From positions 1 through 64,000 of the forward strand of contig CAIUGM010000004.1 in the NCBI GenBank assembly GCA_903898675.1: a stretch of 64,000 nucleotides of DNA, in the 5' to 3' direction. The notes beneath the pieces were generated by a model. That model worked only from the letters and a program-made list of their open reading frames with translations, was not told the DNA's origin and ran no database searches. Below, piece after piece: positions 33,662 through 42,791 of this stretch. Within the stretch, counting starts at the first letter, position 1. Each line of letters begins with the position of its first letter. The position numbers and the translations under genes are program-made. The stretch comes from an uncultured Verrucomicrobiota bacterium (lineage in GTDB: Bacteria; Verrucomicrobiota; Verrucomicrobiia; Opitutales; Opitutaceae).

Positions 33662-36031
33662 TTATCGCCCGACAGTCGTCGTCGTGAGCTGGTAGTTGGC
33701 CTCGAGGCGCAGGTCGCGGGAGGAGCCGCCGACTTGGATCGTGTAGGCACCGGCTTCGGCGCTCCACGCGGACTGGGCCGGGTCGTAGAACGCGAAGGCG
33801 CGTGAGGTGAGCGGGATCGTAACCGTCTTGGTTTCACCGGGCTTCAGGGCAACCTTGGCGAAACCCTTCAGCTCCTTCTCGGGCCGGGCGAGGCGCGGGT
33901 GGGCGGAATGGACGTAAACCTGCGCAACCTCCGCTCCTTCGCGAGTGCCGGTGTTGGTGAGGTCGAACTGCACGGTGGCCGTGGCCGCCGCGGTCCCGGA
34001 CACAACCTTCAGGTTCGTGTAGGCAAACTGGGTGTACGACAGACCGTAGCCGAACGGAAACAGCGGCTCGATCTGCTTGGTGTCGAACCAGCGGTAGCCG
34101 ACGAGCAGGCCCTCGTCGTAGTGCTCGGTGCCGTTTTCGCCGGGGAACTGACGCGCCAGACCGGCCGCGTGCGCGGGTGAATCCTTGAGCGACTTCGGGA
34201 AGGTGCACGGGAGCTTGCCCGAGGGGTTGACGTCACCGAACAGCACGGCCGCGAGCGCGGTGCCGGCCTCGGAGCCACCGTACCACGCCTGCAAGACCGC
34301 GGGAACCTTCGCGAGCCAGGGATCCATGACGACCGGCGAACCGGTGATGAGTGCGACCACGGTGCGGGGATTCACCGCCACAATCCGGGCGATGAGCTCG
34401 TCCTGGTGTGCCGTCAGCGACAGGTCGCGGCGGTCCGTGCCCTCGTCGTCGCCGAAGGTCTGGTGCGACAATCCGCCGACAAAGATGACCACGTCGGCCT
34501 CCTGCGCCGCGCGCACGGCGCGGACCGCGAGGGACTCGATCTCCTCGGGCTTGGCCGGCGACAGCTCGCTGCCGCGCACGCCGGCGGCGTCAACCTGGTA
34601 GACCGAGCGGCGGACCGGCTGGCGGTAGCCGGTCGAGAAAGTGACGTTCGCCTGCGCGCCGGCGCGGGCGACGATGCCCTCGAAGGCGGTGATTTCGCGG
34701 AACGCCTTCACGCCCGCGGAATTCCCGCCCGCGGCGAACTTGCGGACGGCATTTTCGCCGATGACGGCGATGGTCGTCACCTTCGCCGGGTCGAGCGGCA
34801 GCAGGCCACCGGTGTTCTTGAGCAGCACGATCCCCTCCTCCGCCACGCGCCGGGCCGTGGCGAGGTGCTCGGCCGTGTTGATCGAGCCGGGCCGGCGCTG
34901 GTCGAGCGCACCGGTCGCGATCAGCATGCGCAGGTTGCGCCGCACCTTGTCGTCGAGCAGCGCCACGGGGTACGTGCCGGCCTTGATCCCCTCGCGGAAC
35001 GGCTTCGCCAGAAAGAAATCATCGTAGGCGCCGTTGGTTCCCATCTCGAGGTCGAGACCGTTGAGCACGGCCTGCCGGGTGTCGTGCGTGCCGCTCCAGT
35101 CGGAGATCACCGCGCCGGTGAAGCCCCATTCCTTTTTCAAAATCTGGTTCAGCAGGTAGTCGTTGTGGCAGCAGTGCTCGCCGCGGAACTGGTTGTACGC
35201 GCCCATGACCGCCAGTGCGCCGCCCTCCTTCACGCCGGCCTCGAAGGCCGGGAGATAGATCTCGCGCAGCGTGCGCTCGTCCATCTCCACGTTGATCCGG
35301 CCGCGCTCCTGCTCCTGGTTGTTCGCCGCGAAATGCTTGATGCAGGCGATGACCTGCTCGGCTTGCATGCCGCGGACGTAGCCGACCGTCATGCGGCCCG
35401 CGAGCCAGGGATCCTCGCCAAAGTAGTCGTAGTTCCGGCCGCCGAGGGGCGTCCGCATGATGTTCAGCCCGGGCCCGAGCATCACCTGTTTGTTGCGCAT
35501 GCGCGCCTCCTCGCCGATCACACGCCCGGTGGCGACGGCGAGTTCGGGGTTCCAGGTAGCGGCGAGCCCGATGCCCGGCGGCATGGCCGTGGCAAAGTCA
35601 TTCGTCCAGCCGGCCGAGGCCCAGGTGTCGGGACCGATTTCCTCGCGCACGCCCTGCGGACCGTCGGCGAGCCAGAGGCGCGGAATCCCGAGGCGCTCGA
35701 CGCCCCCGGCGGAGAACTTCGAGTTCGCGTGCACGAAACCGAGTTTTTCCTCGAGGGTCAGGCGCGGGAGCAGATCGTCGATGCGGGCCTCGATCGATTG
35801 CGTCGCGTCAAGGTAGAGCGGTCGCGGGGCGACGTCGGCGCGCAGGGCACCGACGAACATGGCGCCGGCCAGAGCCGCCGCGGCGAGAAGGCGGGCGTCA
35901 CGTAGCCACAAGACTCCGTGCCTGTGGGATTGTGTAGGGGCGCAGACTTGCTGCGCCCTCGGAGGTGATGGAATGTTCGCAGGGCGCAGCAAGTCTGCGC
36001 CCCTACGGGCTGAAGCAATGCGGGCGCTCAT
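33662..36031 (-). CDS. GH3 beta-glycosidase (exported)
   Basis: Glycoside hydrolase family 3 with N-terminal TIM-barrel domain, alpha/beta sandwich and a C-terminal fibronectin-III-like domain. The nucleophile Asp is in AVISDWSGTHD; KHFAANNQE is the family's conserved KHF block. Up to 789 residues. The ATG at 36,031 overlaps the GH31 stop (ATGA), but the reading frame then crosses a 73-bp palindromic repeat before a signal-like sequence (LLAAAALAGAMFVGALRA). The real start may instead be TTG 35,911, giving 749 residues. Probable periplasmic beta-glucosidase or beta-xylosidase, working after GH31 on xyloglucan or mixed oligosaccharides; exact specificity unknown. Confidence 0.9.
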   Translation of the reverse strand: MSARIASARRGADLLRPANIPSPPRAQQVCAPTQSHRHGVLWLRDARLLAAAALAGAMFVGALRADVAPRPLYLDATQSIEARIDDLLPRLTLEEKLGFVHANSKFSAGGVERLGIPRLWLADGPQGVREEIGPDTWASAGWTNDFATAMPPGIGLAATWNPELAVATGRVIGEEARMRNKQVMLGPGLNIMRTPLGGRNYDYFGEDPWLAGRMTVGYVRGMQAEQVIACIKHFAANNQEQERGRINVEMDERTLREIYLPAFEAGVKEGGALAVMGAYNQFRGEHCCHNDYLLNQILKKEWGFTGAVISDWSGTHDTRQAVLNGLDLEMGTNGAYDDFFLAKPFREGIKAGTYPVALLDDKVRRNLRMLIATGALDQRRPGSINTAEHLATARRVAEEGIVLLKNTGGLLPLDPAKVTTIAVIGENAVRKFAAGGNSAGVKAFREITAFEGIVARAGAQANVTFSTGYRQPVRRSVYQVDAAGVRGSELSPAKPEEIESLAVRAVRAAQEADVVIFVGGLSHQTFGDDEGTDRRDLSLTAHQDELIARIVAVNPRTVVALITGSPVVMDPWLAKVPAVLQAWYGGSEAGTALAAVLFGDVNPSGKLPCTFPKSLKDSPAHAAGLARQFPGENGTEHYDEGLLVGYRWFDTKQIEPLFPFGYGLSYTQFAYTNLKVVSGTAAATATVQFDLTNTGTREGAEVAQVYVHSAHPRLARPEKELKGFAKVALKPGETKTVTIPLTSRAFAFYDPAQSAWSAEAGAYTIQVGGSSRDLRLEANYQLTTTTVGR
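35934..36006. repeat. 73-bp palindromic repeat (family A), perfect 26-bp arms
   Basis: Arms 35,934-35,959 and 35,981-36,006 are exact reverse complements, starting GTAGGGGCGCAGACTTGC. Related copies lie at 39,003-39,027, 42,639-42,668 and 44,106-44,178. Here the element lies between the GH31 stop and the signal sequence of the GH3 gene, inside its longest reading frame. Confidence 0.9.
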
Positions 36032-38880
36032 TTGACCACGAGCTCCGCCGGGCTGCCGTTGTAGCTCAGGCGCGTTTGCGGGATGGGCGTGAAGGAGAAG
36101 CCAACGGGGTTAACCGCGGACACCACGATCACGTCAAAGAGGCGCTCCTTCAGCATCCCGGGGAACGAGCCCGCGCGCGCCCCGAGGGTAAGCGTGTGGG
36201 TGGCGTCATTCCAATGGAGGGGAATCTTGGTGAAGGCACCCTGCTCATAGCCGTAGGTCGCGCCGTCATCCTCGTAGAGGCTGAAGTCCCCGTCAGCACC
36301 GGCGTAAACATAGAGCGTGATCTTGTCGGCCGGTTTTTCGCCAACGTACTGCAGCTCGGGTCCGACCGGGATGATCGAGCCGGCCCTAACGAAGATCGGG
36401 ATCTGGTCGAACGGCGCCGCTGCCTCAATGGTCTGGCCGCCCTTGCGAACGGCACCAGTCGAGAAATCATACCACGTGCCGGGGCCAGGCAGGTAGACGT
36501 TACGGCTGCGCGCCTGATAAGCTGTAACCGGGTTCACGAGCAGCGCCGGGCCGAACATATACTGATCGCGGACATCGCGGGCCTGCGGGTCGGCCGGGAA
36601 GTCCATCACGAGCGGACGCATGAACACCCCGTTCTCCTGGTGCACGGCGCCGGCGAGCGAGTAGATGTAGGGCAGCAGGCGGTAGCGGAGGCGGTCGTAC
36701 TTCAGCTCGGCCTGATAGGCGGGGCTGGTCTCGCCGCCGAGTTCCCACATCTCGCGGAAGGGAAACTGGCCATGCGCGCGCAGGAGCGGGACAAAGGTGG
36801 CGAACTCGAACCAGCGCGTGTTGAGCTCGCGCCATTCCGCGGTGTCCGCGGGCGCGGGTTCCTTGAGCGAGAAGCGCGTCGGCACCGAGAAGCCGCCCGA
36901 ATCCATCGTCCAGTACGGCAGGCCGGAGATGCTGAAGCCGAGGCCGGCGGTGATCTGCTTCTTCATGGCGGTCCAGGTCGTCGAGATGTCACCCGACCAC
37001 GTTGTCGCGCCGTAGCGCTGCTGGCCGGCGAAGCCCGAGCGCGTCAGGACAAACACGCGCTGGTCCGGTTCTGAGCCGCGCTGGCCCTCGTAGATCGCGG
37101 CGCTGTTCACCAGCGGGTAGGCGTTGAGTACGCGCGAGCCCGGCCCGAGTGCGGTTGGGTTCACGTAGTCGCGCTGGCCGTCGAGCGTGGGCGTGGGCCG
37201 GAGGTCGGGCTCGGTGGCGTCCATCCACCAGGCGTCGATGCCGCGGCGGAACAGCTGCTGATCCATCTGCGCCCAGAGCATCTTCCGCGCGCCGGGGTTG
37301 AAGGCGTCGTAGAACGTGTACGGCTGGTCGAGCCAGTCGCGCGTGTCCTCCTTGAGGTTGCGCTCGTAGAGATAGCCGGCGTCGTGCAGCGCCTTGAAGT
37401 TCTTCGTGCCGGGGTTGAACTTGCCCCAGACGGAAATCATGAGGTGCGCGTGCTGCTCGTGGATCGCCTTGATCCAGCCTTCCGGATCGGGGAAGCGCAC
37501 GGGGTCGAAGTCATGCGAACCCCAGGTGCCCTCGGGCCAGTAGCGCCAGTCCTGGACGATGTTGTCGAACGGGATGTGGCGGCTGCGGAAGCCTTTTACC
37601 ACGTCGAGGCTGGCCTGCGCGGTCTCGTAGCGCTCGCGCGACTGCCAGAAACCGAACGCCCACGCGGGCAGCATCGGGGCGGCGCCGGTCAGTCGCCGGT
37701 AGCCGTCGATCACGCGGTCGAGCTTCGGACCGTAGACAAAGTAGTAGTCGGTCCCCTCGCCCACCTCGGACCAGAGCGACGTCGCAGTTTCCTTGGTCGG
37801 CGTCTTCCAGCGCAGGCGCACGGTCGGCATGGATTCATCGCGGGACCACTCGAGCTTCAGCTTGTGGCGGCGGCCGGCCTCGAGCGGGACCTTCGCGACC
37901 TCGAACCACGGCAGCCAGCCCTGGCGCCAGTGGTTCATGACGAGATGGTCGTCGACCCAGAGCTTGATGTCGTTGTTGGAGTAGGTCTCGAAGGTGTGGA
38001 TGCCGCTCTCGGCGGGCTCGACGGAGCCTTCCCAGCGGACGCTGATGCCGCCCTCGGCCGGGAGCGCGGGGTCGATGGTGTGATTCGGGAACTTGACGGA
38101 ATCGGGAATCGCGATGTCGACCTTCGCCTCAACGCGTTGCGCGACGAGTTGGCCGAACGCGGGGTCGCCAAAATAGGAGGCGGTCAGGCCGCCGGCCTTG
38201 CCGCTCGCATCGAACAACCGGGCGGGGGGCATCGGCTCGGTGAGGCGCAGGTCGCCAAAGCGGGTGTAGGAGTTGTTGTCCCAGAGGACGCCGTAGCCGC
38301 GGCTCGAGACGAGGAAGGGCACGGCCACCGAGGTGTTGTGCTGCCAGAGGTCGAGGTCGTAGCCCTTGATGTCGAGCAGGCCGAGCTGCTGCTGGCCGAG
38401 GCCGTAGAGGGATTCGTCGGCGTTGGCGTTCCAAGCCTGGCGCACGTGAAAGGTTTTAACGCCCTGGACTTCGACCGGCTCGAGCGTGCGTGCGCCGGCC
38501 TGCTCGGCCAAAATCGGCTGGCCCTGCAGGTCGAGGAAGGCGACCTGGCCCGTCGCGAGATCGAGGCGCGCCTGGAGCTTCGCGGTGCGAATCGTGGCGG
38601 ACTTCTCGTCGGTCGTAAGCGCCCACGCGGCGGTGGCCGGGGCGCGGTGCGGATCCAGCATCAGGCTCGCGTGGGTGAAGAAGCGGCGATCATGCGAGGT
38701 GGCGACGCGGATGATGTCATCGGCGCACACCTCGACCTTGAAGAAGGTGTCACCGCGGGTGAGCACGATGCCGTCCGACTGTTTCTCCAAGCCGGGCGGC
38801 AGGCCGGCGGCGCGGAGCGACGGAGCCGTCGCGCAAAGCAGTGAAACCAAGAACAGGGAGGCAGAGACGAGGTGTTTCAT
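36028..38880 (-). CDS. GH31 alpha-glycosidase with PA14 insert, probable alpha-xylosidase
   Basis: A 950-residue exported GH31 enzyme. Signal peptide about 1-25 from ATG 38,880; N-terminal beta-sandwich; a PA14 insertion (WEGSVEPAESGIHTF, DHLVMNHWRQGW) within it; catalytic barrel with nucleophile Asp in WWMDATEPD; C-terminal beta domains. GH31 with a PA14 insert is the layout of alpha-xylosidases of xyloglucan utilisation such as Cellvibrio Xyl31A and Bacteroides BoGH31A. Upstream in-frame residues before the signal peptide were dropped. It lies immediately before the GH3 gene and likely removes terminal xylose so that GH3 can act on the glucan chain. Confidence 0.9.
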   Translation of the reverse strand: MKHLVSASLFLVSLLCATAPSLRAAGLPPGLEKQSDGIVLTRGDTFFKVEVCADDIIRVATSHDRRFFTHASLMLDPHRAPATAAWALTTDEKSATIRTAKLQARLDLATGQVAFLDLQGQPILAEQAGARTLEPVEVQGVKTFHVRQAWNANADESLYGLGQQQLGLLDIKGYDLDLWQHNTSVAVPFLVSSRGYGVLWDNNSYTRFGDLRLTEPMPPARLFDASGKAGGLTASYFGDPAFGQLVAQRVEAKVDIAIPDSVKFPNHTIDPALPAEGGISVRWEGSVEPAESGIHTFETYSNNDIKLWVDDHLVMNHWRQGWLPWFEVAKVPLEAGRRHKLKLEWSRDESMPTVRLRWKTPTKETATSLWSEVGEGTDYYFVYGPKLDRVIDGYRRLTGAAPMLPAWAFGFWQSRERYETAQASLDVVKGFRSRHIPFDNIVQDWRYWPEGTWGSHDFDPVRFPDPEGWIKAIHEQHAHLMISVWGKFNPGTKNFKALHDAGYLYERNLKEDTRDWLDQPYTFYDAFNPGARKMLWAQMDQQLFRRGIDAWWMDATEPDLRPTPTLDGQRDYVNPTALGPGSRVLNAYPLVNSAAIYEGQRGSEPDQRVFVLTRSGFAGQQRYGATTWSGDISTTWTAMKKQITAGLGFSISGLPYWTMDSGGFSVPTRFSLKEPAPADTAEWRELNTRWFEFATFVPLLRAHGQFPFREMWELGGETSPAYQAELKYDRLRYRLLPYIYSLAGAVHQENGVFMRPLVMDFPADPQARDVRDQYMFGPALLVNPVTAYQARSRNVYLPGPGTWYDFSTGAVRKGGQTIEAAAPFDQIPIFVRAGSIIPVGPELQYVGEKPADKITLYVYAGADGDFSLYEDDGATYGYEQGAFTKIPLHWNDATHTLTLGARAGSFPGMLKERLFDVIVVSAVNPVGFSFTPIPQTRLSYNGSPAELVVK

Positions 38881-39002
38881 GGGAGGAACGCGATCAGGGG
38901 CCGGGCCGGCGGCGGGGGAAGATGCCGCCGGTTCAATCCCAGAGGGTGGCCACGGACATTGCGGTGGCAAGTTTTTGGTGGGGCGGAGGGGACAGTTCGG
39001 GC

Positions 39003-39075
39003 AGGGGCGCAGACTTGCTGCGCCCCTACCAATGGAACAGACACGGAACGGCACGTCGACAAGCGACGGCCCTAC
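39003..39075. repeat. Repeat family A hairpin followed by a dispersed GAACGGCACG repeat
   Basis: 39,003-39,027 folds as AGGGGCGCAG-loop-CTGCGCCCCT (family A). 39,046-39,075 (GAACGGCACGTCGACAAGCG and ten more bases) matches 61,272-61,301 with about five differences. Both fill the gap between GH31 and the SBP-PCD gene. Confidence 0.75.
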
Positions 39076-39084
39076 ATTTCGACC

Positions 39085-40455
39085 CTACGGTTTTGGCGGG
39101 GAGGCCAGTTTCGGGATGAGCGCCTCAATCCGTTCGGCCAGCAGGATGTCGTAGCTGGAAATGCGCTGGCCGGCGGCGAACGTGGTCAGCGTGAGGTTAA
39201 CCTTGTTATAGACGGTGAAGATCTCCGCATGGTGGTCGAGCCGCTCGCATTCCGGGGCGAAGGCATTGATGAACGCGATCGCGCCGGCAAAATCCTTGAA
39301 CGCATAGCTCTTCATGATCCGGCCTTCTTCCGCCTTCCAGCCGGGCAACCGGGTCAGTGCCGCGGCGATTTCCGCCGGGCTAAGCAGCACGCGCACCGGA
39401 TTGCCCGGGTCAGAGCGCGGCCCCGTCGATCCGTCGGCCGCAGCGCCATCCGCACCCGTCGTGGCGGCTTCGTCCGCAACGGTGAAATCCACCCATTCCT
39501 CCAGCGGCGGCAACTGCACGCCGGGCCGCGTGTGCCGGAACGCCCGGGCGTTCTCCTCCCAGGTCGCGCGCTTCATGGTGCCCATCAGCAGACTTTCCCT
39601 GGTGAGAAACGGCGCGATCTGCCGGAGCGACTCCGTCTGGTAGGCCAGGCCGAGCGACGGCTCGTAGCGCGCGATGATCATCTTCGCCGTGGCGGCGGGA
39701 TCGGCCACGGCCGTGCGCCAGCCGCGGTTGCTCACCGCGAGGAATTTCACCAGCGCCGCCCGGTTTTTCGCGAGAAAGGCCTGCGACACAAACATGACCT
39801 GGGAGTAAGCCACGTTGCCGTAGTCGCTGAGCAGGATGGCGCTCACGTCGTGGCCGGCGGTGCGCAACGCGACATACTCGTCGATCAGATAACCCTGCTT
39901 GGAATCGTAGCGGCCATCGAGCAGGGGCGCGTTGTCGTAGTCGGCATCGAGCAGGGTGAGCTGGGCGTGGGTCAGCCCGGCTTTCGCCAGCACGGCGTCG
40001 ATCGCCTCGTGGCCGTCGGCCCCGACCGCGATTTTTTTGCCGACCCAGTCGGCGGGTGTCCGGATGCCTTTCGCCGTCAGGCTGATCTGGCTGAGGGGCG
40101 ACGCCTGAAACATCGTGCCGATCGCCACGATCGGCAGGTGGCGCGCCCGGCCCGCCAGAAAAAGCCCGCTCTCGATCGAGCCGAGCGTGTGGTCCGACGC
40201 GGCCACCACGGCGGCGACATCGGTCGTGTCGGCCGCCTTGACCAGGGCCACGTCGAGGCCGGCCTCGCGATACCAGCCGCGCTGTTCCGCCACGAGCAGG
40301 CCGGCGAACTGGGCGTTCTTCACGCCGAGGTCCATCTGCACGACCAGCTGAACGGGCGATGGGCCGGGAGCGATCTCGGCCCCGACGCGCCCGGCCACGG
40401 CGAGGAACAGGCCGGCCAACAGCAGTAAAGATCCCCGGGGCAAGCTCCGGGACAT
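39085..40455 (-). CDS. Exported NMT1/ThiY-like substrate-binding protein fused to a pterin-dehydratase-like domain
   Basis: A 456-residue fusion from ATG 40,455 with a signal peptide (about 1-27). Residues about 35-330 are an NMT1/THI5-type periplasmic binding protein (GLLVAEQRGWYREAGLDV, then ADWVGKKIAVG). About 365-456 resembles pterin-4a-carbinolamine dehydratase: LSPAEIAAALTRLPGW, then DHHAEIFTVYNKVNLTLTTF. The catalytic pair HH is kept, but the usual HHP is HHA and the third His (TTH) is Phe. The dehydratase is normally cytoplasmic and standalone (about 100 residues). No permease or ATPase gene is adjacent. The fused domain may bind a pterin rather than catalyse. Confidence 0.8.
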   Translation of the reverse strand: MSRSLPRGSLLLLAGLFLAVAGRVGAEIAPGPSPVQLVVQMDLGVKNAQFAGLLVAEQRGWYREAGLDVALVKAADTTDVAAVVAASDHTLGSIESGLFLAGRARHLPIVAIGTMFQASPLSQISLTAKGIRTPADWVGKKIAVGADGHEAIDAVLAKAGLTHAQLTLLDADYDNAPLLDGRYDSKQGYLIDEYVALRTAGHDVSAILLSDYGNVAYSQVMFVSQAFLAKNRAALVKFLAVSNRGWRTAVADPAATAKMIIARYEPSLGLAYQTESLRQIAPFLTRESLLMGTMKRATWEENARAFRHTRPGVQLPPLEEWVDFTVADEAATTGADGAAADGSTGPRSDPGNPVRVLLSPAEIAAALTRLPGWKAEEGRIMKSYAFKDFAGAIAFINAFAPECERLDHHAEIFTVYNKVNLTLTTFAAGQRISSYDILLAERIEALIPKLASPPKP

Positions 40456-40493
40456 TTGAGCAAGAGCACTGGCGCAGATCGCGTATTTCTTTG

Positions 40494-40547
40494 TAGCAGC
40501 CGTCGTCAGACGGCTGGCGCCAGCGGCCTCACGGCCGCTGCTACATC
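40494..40547. repeat. Compound palindrome TGTAGCAGC...GCTGCTACA
   Basis: Outer arms TGTAGCAGC and its near complement enclose two smaller hairpins (CCGTC-GTCA-GACGG and CGGCC-TCA-CGGCCG). It lies in the gap between the SBP-PCD gene and the small exported-protein gene, where it may act as an mRNA processing or termination structure. Confidence 0.7.
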
Positions 40548-40598
40548 CGGGCCGGAACAGGCCATAGGGTGGCAGACCCAAGGTGAATGAAACCGCCT

Positions 40599-41039
40599 TC
40601 ATCGGCTGGCGGTGCAGTGCGAGGTCTGCGCGTAGGGCACCGTCATGGTCGGATACACCCGGATGTCCACCGCCACGGCGCCGAGCACCGGGTAGCGTTT
40701 CAGAATCTCAAGGCAGAGGTTTTTGTTCACGACCTCCAGGTAGTCCTGCTTGTTGGGATAGGTGGCGAGGTACGCCTTGATCTCCCGCTGGATCACCTCG
40801 AAATCGGGGATGTCCTTTTGCGCGATACCCTCGGCGTAGGTCATCCGGTAAAGCACGTCGATCACCTGCGGCCCCTGGTGATCGAAGGGCAGGCCGATGA
40901 TTTCCAGGCTGAGTGCCTCCACCACTTTCGGCTCGGCGGCGGTCAGCGCGGCCGGCGACATCGCGGCGAGCGCACCGGCGACGAGCAGGAACCGCAGGAA
41001 ATTCAAGGGAGACGAATGGCTTTGAGGTGATGATTTCAT
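40599..41039 (-). CDS. Small exported protein, possible tunnelling-fold (FolB-like) protein
   Basis: A 146-residue protein from ATG 41,039 with a signal peptide (about 1-35). The mature part (IPDFEVIQREIKAYLATYP, YLEVVNKNLCLEILKRYP, VAVDIRVYPT) has the helix-strand order of dihydroneopterin aldolase/tunnelling-fold proteins. The resemblance is weak and rests on pattern, not on catalytic residues. Its neighbour on the same strand carries a pterin-dehydratase-like domain and is also exported, which makes a pterin link worth testing. If not, it is an uncharacterised exported protein. Confidence 0.5.
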   Translation of the reverse strand: MKSSPQSHSSPLNFLRFLLVAGALAAMSPAALTAAEPKVVEALSLEIIGLPFDHQGPQVIDVLYRMTYAEGIAQKDIPDFEVIQREIKAYLATYPNKQDYLEVVNKNLCLEILKRYPVLGAVAVDIRVYPTMTVPYAQTSHCTASR

Positions 41040-41193
41040 GGCAAAGGGTGACCCGGGGGCGAGGTTCCCCAGCACTTCGGGTGCCACGGCCATTATCCCG
41101 GGCTTGATTTCCAAGGCTTCTGCGCGCTCCTTAGGGAAAGCTCCTGCGTGTTCCCGGCGCAAGAACCCGACCCCGGCCCCACGGCCAACCCCC

Positions 41194-42546
41194 ATGAGTA
41201 AATCCCCCTGGCTGCTGCTTCCCCTGTTGCTCTCCGTCACGCTGGCGGCCGAACCGGACGTCCTCCCGCCCCTGCAGGTGCCCGCCAATCCCCCCGCGCG
41301 ACCGGGCGTGGCTCCCGCCCGGCTGCAGGAATATGCCCAGCAGGCCGAGCAGGAATTGCGCGGCAACATCCTGCCCTTCTGGCTGAACAATGCGCGCGAC
41401 CGGGAACGCGGCGGGTTTCACTCGTACATCGGCGAGGACCTGAGCGTGCGTGACGACCTGCCGCGCGGCGCGCTGCTCACCAGCCGGATCCTGTGGACGT
41501 TCTCTTCCGCCTACCGGCACTACCCGCAGCCGGAATACCTCGAGATGGCGCGCTGGGCGTACCGCGACCTGATGGAGCATTTCGTGGACAAGCAGTCCGG
41601 CGGGATTTTCTGGAGCGTCAGCGCCGACGGCACGCCGGTCGACGCCCACAAGCAGGTCTACGGACAGGTCTTCGGCATCTACGCGCTGACCGAGTACTAC
41701 CGGGTGACCAAGGAGCAGGGCGCGCTCGACGAGGCGATCGCGATCTACCGGCTGCTCGAGTCGCACGCGTACGACCCGAAGAACGGCGGTTACTACGACG
41801 CGCTCAACCGCGAGTGGCAGCTCGAGAGCGGCGCGAAGGCCAACCTGCTCGGCGCGGCGCCCAAGTCCCAGAATTCACACATCCACATCCTCGAGGGCTT
41901 CACGAACCTGCTGCGGGTCTGGCCCGACGCGGGCCTGCACCAGCGGCAGCGCGAGCTGATCGAGCTGACGATGACGCACATCATCGACCAGCGGACGCAC
42001 CACCTGGTGCTCTTCATGAAGAACGACTGGACGCCGATCGGCGACGAGATCTCCTACGGCCACGACATCGAGCTCAGCTGGCTGCTGGTCGAGGCCGCGG
42101 AGGTGCTCGGCGATCCGGCGATCCTCGCCCGGGCGAAGACGGAGGCCCTGGCGATCGCGCTGGCCACCAACGCCGAGGGCGTGGACACCGACGGCGGCGT
42201 GTACAACGAGGGCAACCCCAAGGGCCCGACCAACACGAACAAGGAATGGTGGGAGCAGGCCGAGGCGACGGTCGGGTTCCTCAACGCCTACCAGATTTCC
42301 GGCGACCCGAGGTATTTTGCGTGGTCGCGGCGCAGCTGGGCTTTCATCCAGGACAAGTTCGTCGACCGGCAGCACGGCGACTGGCACAACACGCTGCTAC
42401 GCGACGGCACGCCGATTTTGGTGCTGAAGGGCCGCTTCGGCCGCGCGATGCCCAACGCAAAACTCAGCATCTGGAAATGCCCCTACCACAACAGCCGCGC
42501 GTGCCTGGAGGTGATTGATCGGGCTAAGGAACTGGGGAAGGAGTGA
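41194..42546 (+). CDS. AGE-family 2-epimerase-like protein, exported
   Basis: A 450-residue (alpha/alpha)6-barrel protein of the N-acylglucosamine/cellobiose 2-epimerase family. It has a hydrophobic signal sequence (about 1-19, AAEPD at the cleavage region) and the conserved KSQNSHIHILEGFTNLLRVWPD-type segment with catalytic-type His residues; WKCPYHNSR closes the C-terminus. Cellobiose/mannobiose 2-epimerases are normally cytoplasmic; the cytoplasmic paralogue here is 57,253-58,476. The exported one may epimerise oligosaccharides in the periplasm, or have changed activity. It diverges from the small exported-protein gene; its stop codon touches the edge of a repeat element. Confidence 0.82.
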   Translation: MSKSPWLLLPLLLSVTLAAEPDVLPPLQVPANPPARPGVAPARLQEYAQQAEQELRGNILPFWLNNARDRERGGFHSYIGEDLSVRDDLPRGALLTSRILWTFSSAYRHYPQPEYLEMARWAYRDLMEHFVDKQSGGIFWSVSADGTPVDAHKQVYGQVFGIYALTEYYRVTKEQGALDEAIAIYRLLESHAYDPKNGGYYDALNREWQLESGAKANLLGAAPKSQNSHIHILEGFTNLLRVWPDAGLHQRQRELIELTMTHIIDQRTHHLVLFMKNDWTPIGDEISYGHDIELSWLLVEAAEVLGDPAILARAKTEALAIALATNAEGVDTDGGVYNEGNPKGPTNTNKEWWEQAEATVGFLNAYQISGDPRYFAWSRRSWAFIQDKFVDRQHGDWHNTLLRDGTPILVLKGRFGRAMPNAKLSIWKCPYHNSRACLEVIDRAKELGKE

Positions 42547-42776
42547 ACCGCTGATTTGCGCTAATCCGGAAAAGGCGGTCGGAGTTTTTTGACCACGGAT
42601 TACGCGGATGAACACGGATGAAGGCATTTGCTTTGCAGGTAGGGGCGCAGACTTGCTGCGGCCCTACCACCAGAAGAAAACGGCCCTTCAGAACATCCGT
42701 GATAATCCGTGTGATCCGTGGTCAAACCGTCTGCTGCTGGGCTTCGGCGATTTCCCATCAGCAAGGATTAGCGGTT
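42546..42776. repeat. 231-bp nested palindromic element, copy 1 flanking GH5
   Basis: Terminal inverted repeats begin AACCGCTGAT...GCTAATCC and end GGATTAGCGGTT. Inside is a second palindrome (GACCACGGATTACGCGGATG 42,591-42,610, complement near 42,704-42,723) and inside that a family-A hairpin at 42,639-42,668. A related element sits on the other side of the GH5 gene (43,995-44,291). No coding sequence in it. Confidence 0.85.
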
Positions 42777-42791
42777 TAAAAATTCCGTCCC

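Noticed and set aside
39085-40455. Two separate genes joined by a sequencing error
   Set aside because: The frame is continuous, with a linker rich in Ala, Gly and Asp between the domains and one signal peptide; I cannot exclude an error from one sequence alone.
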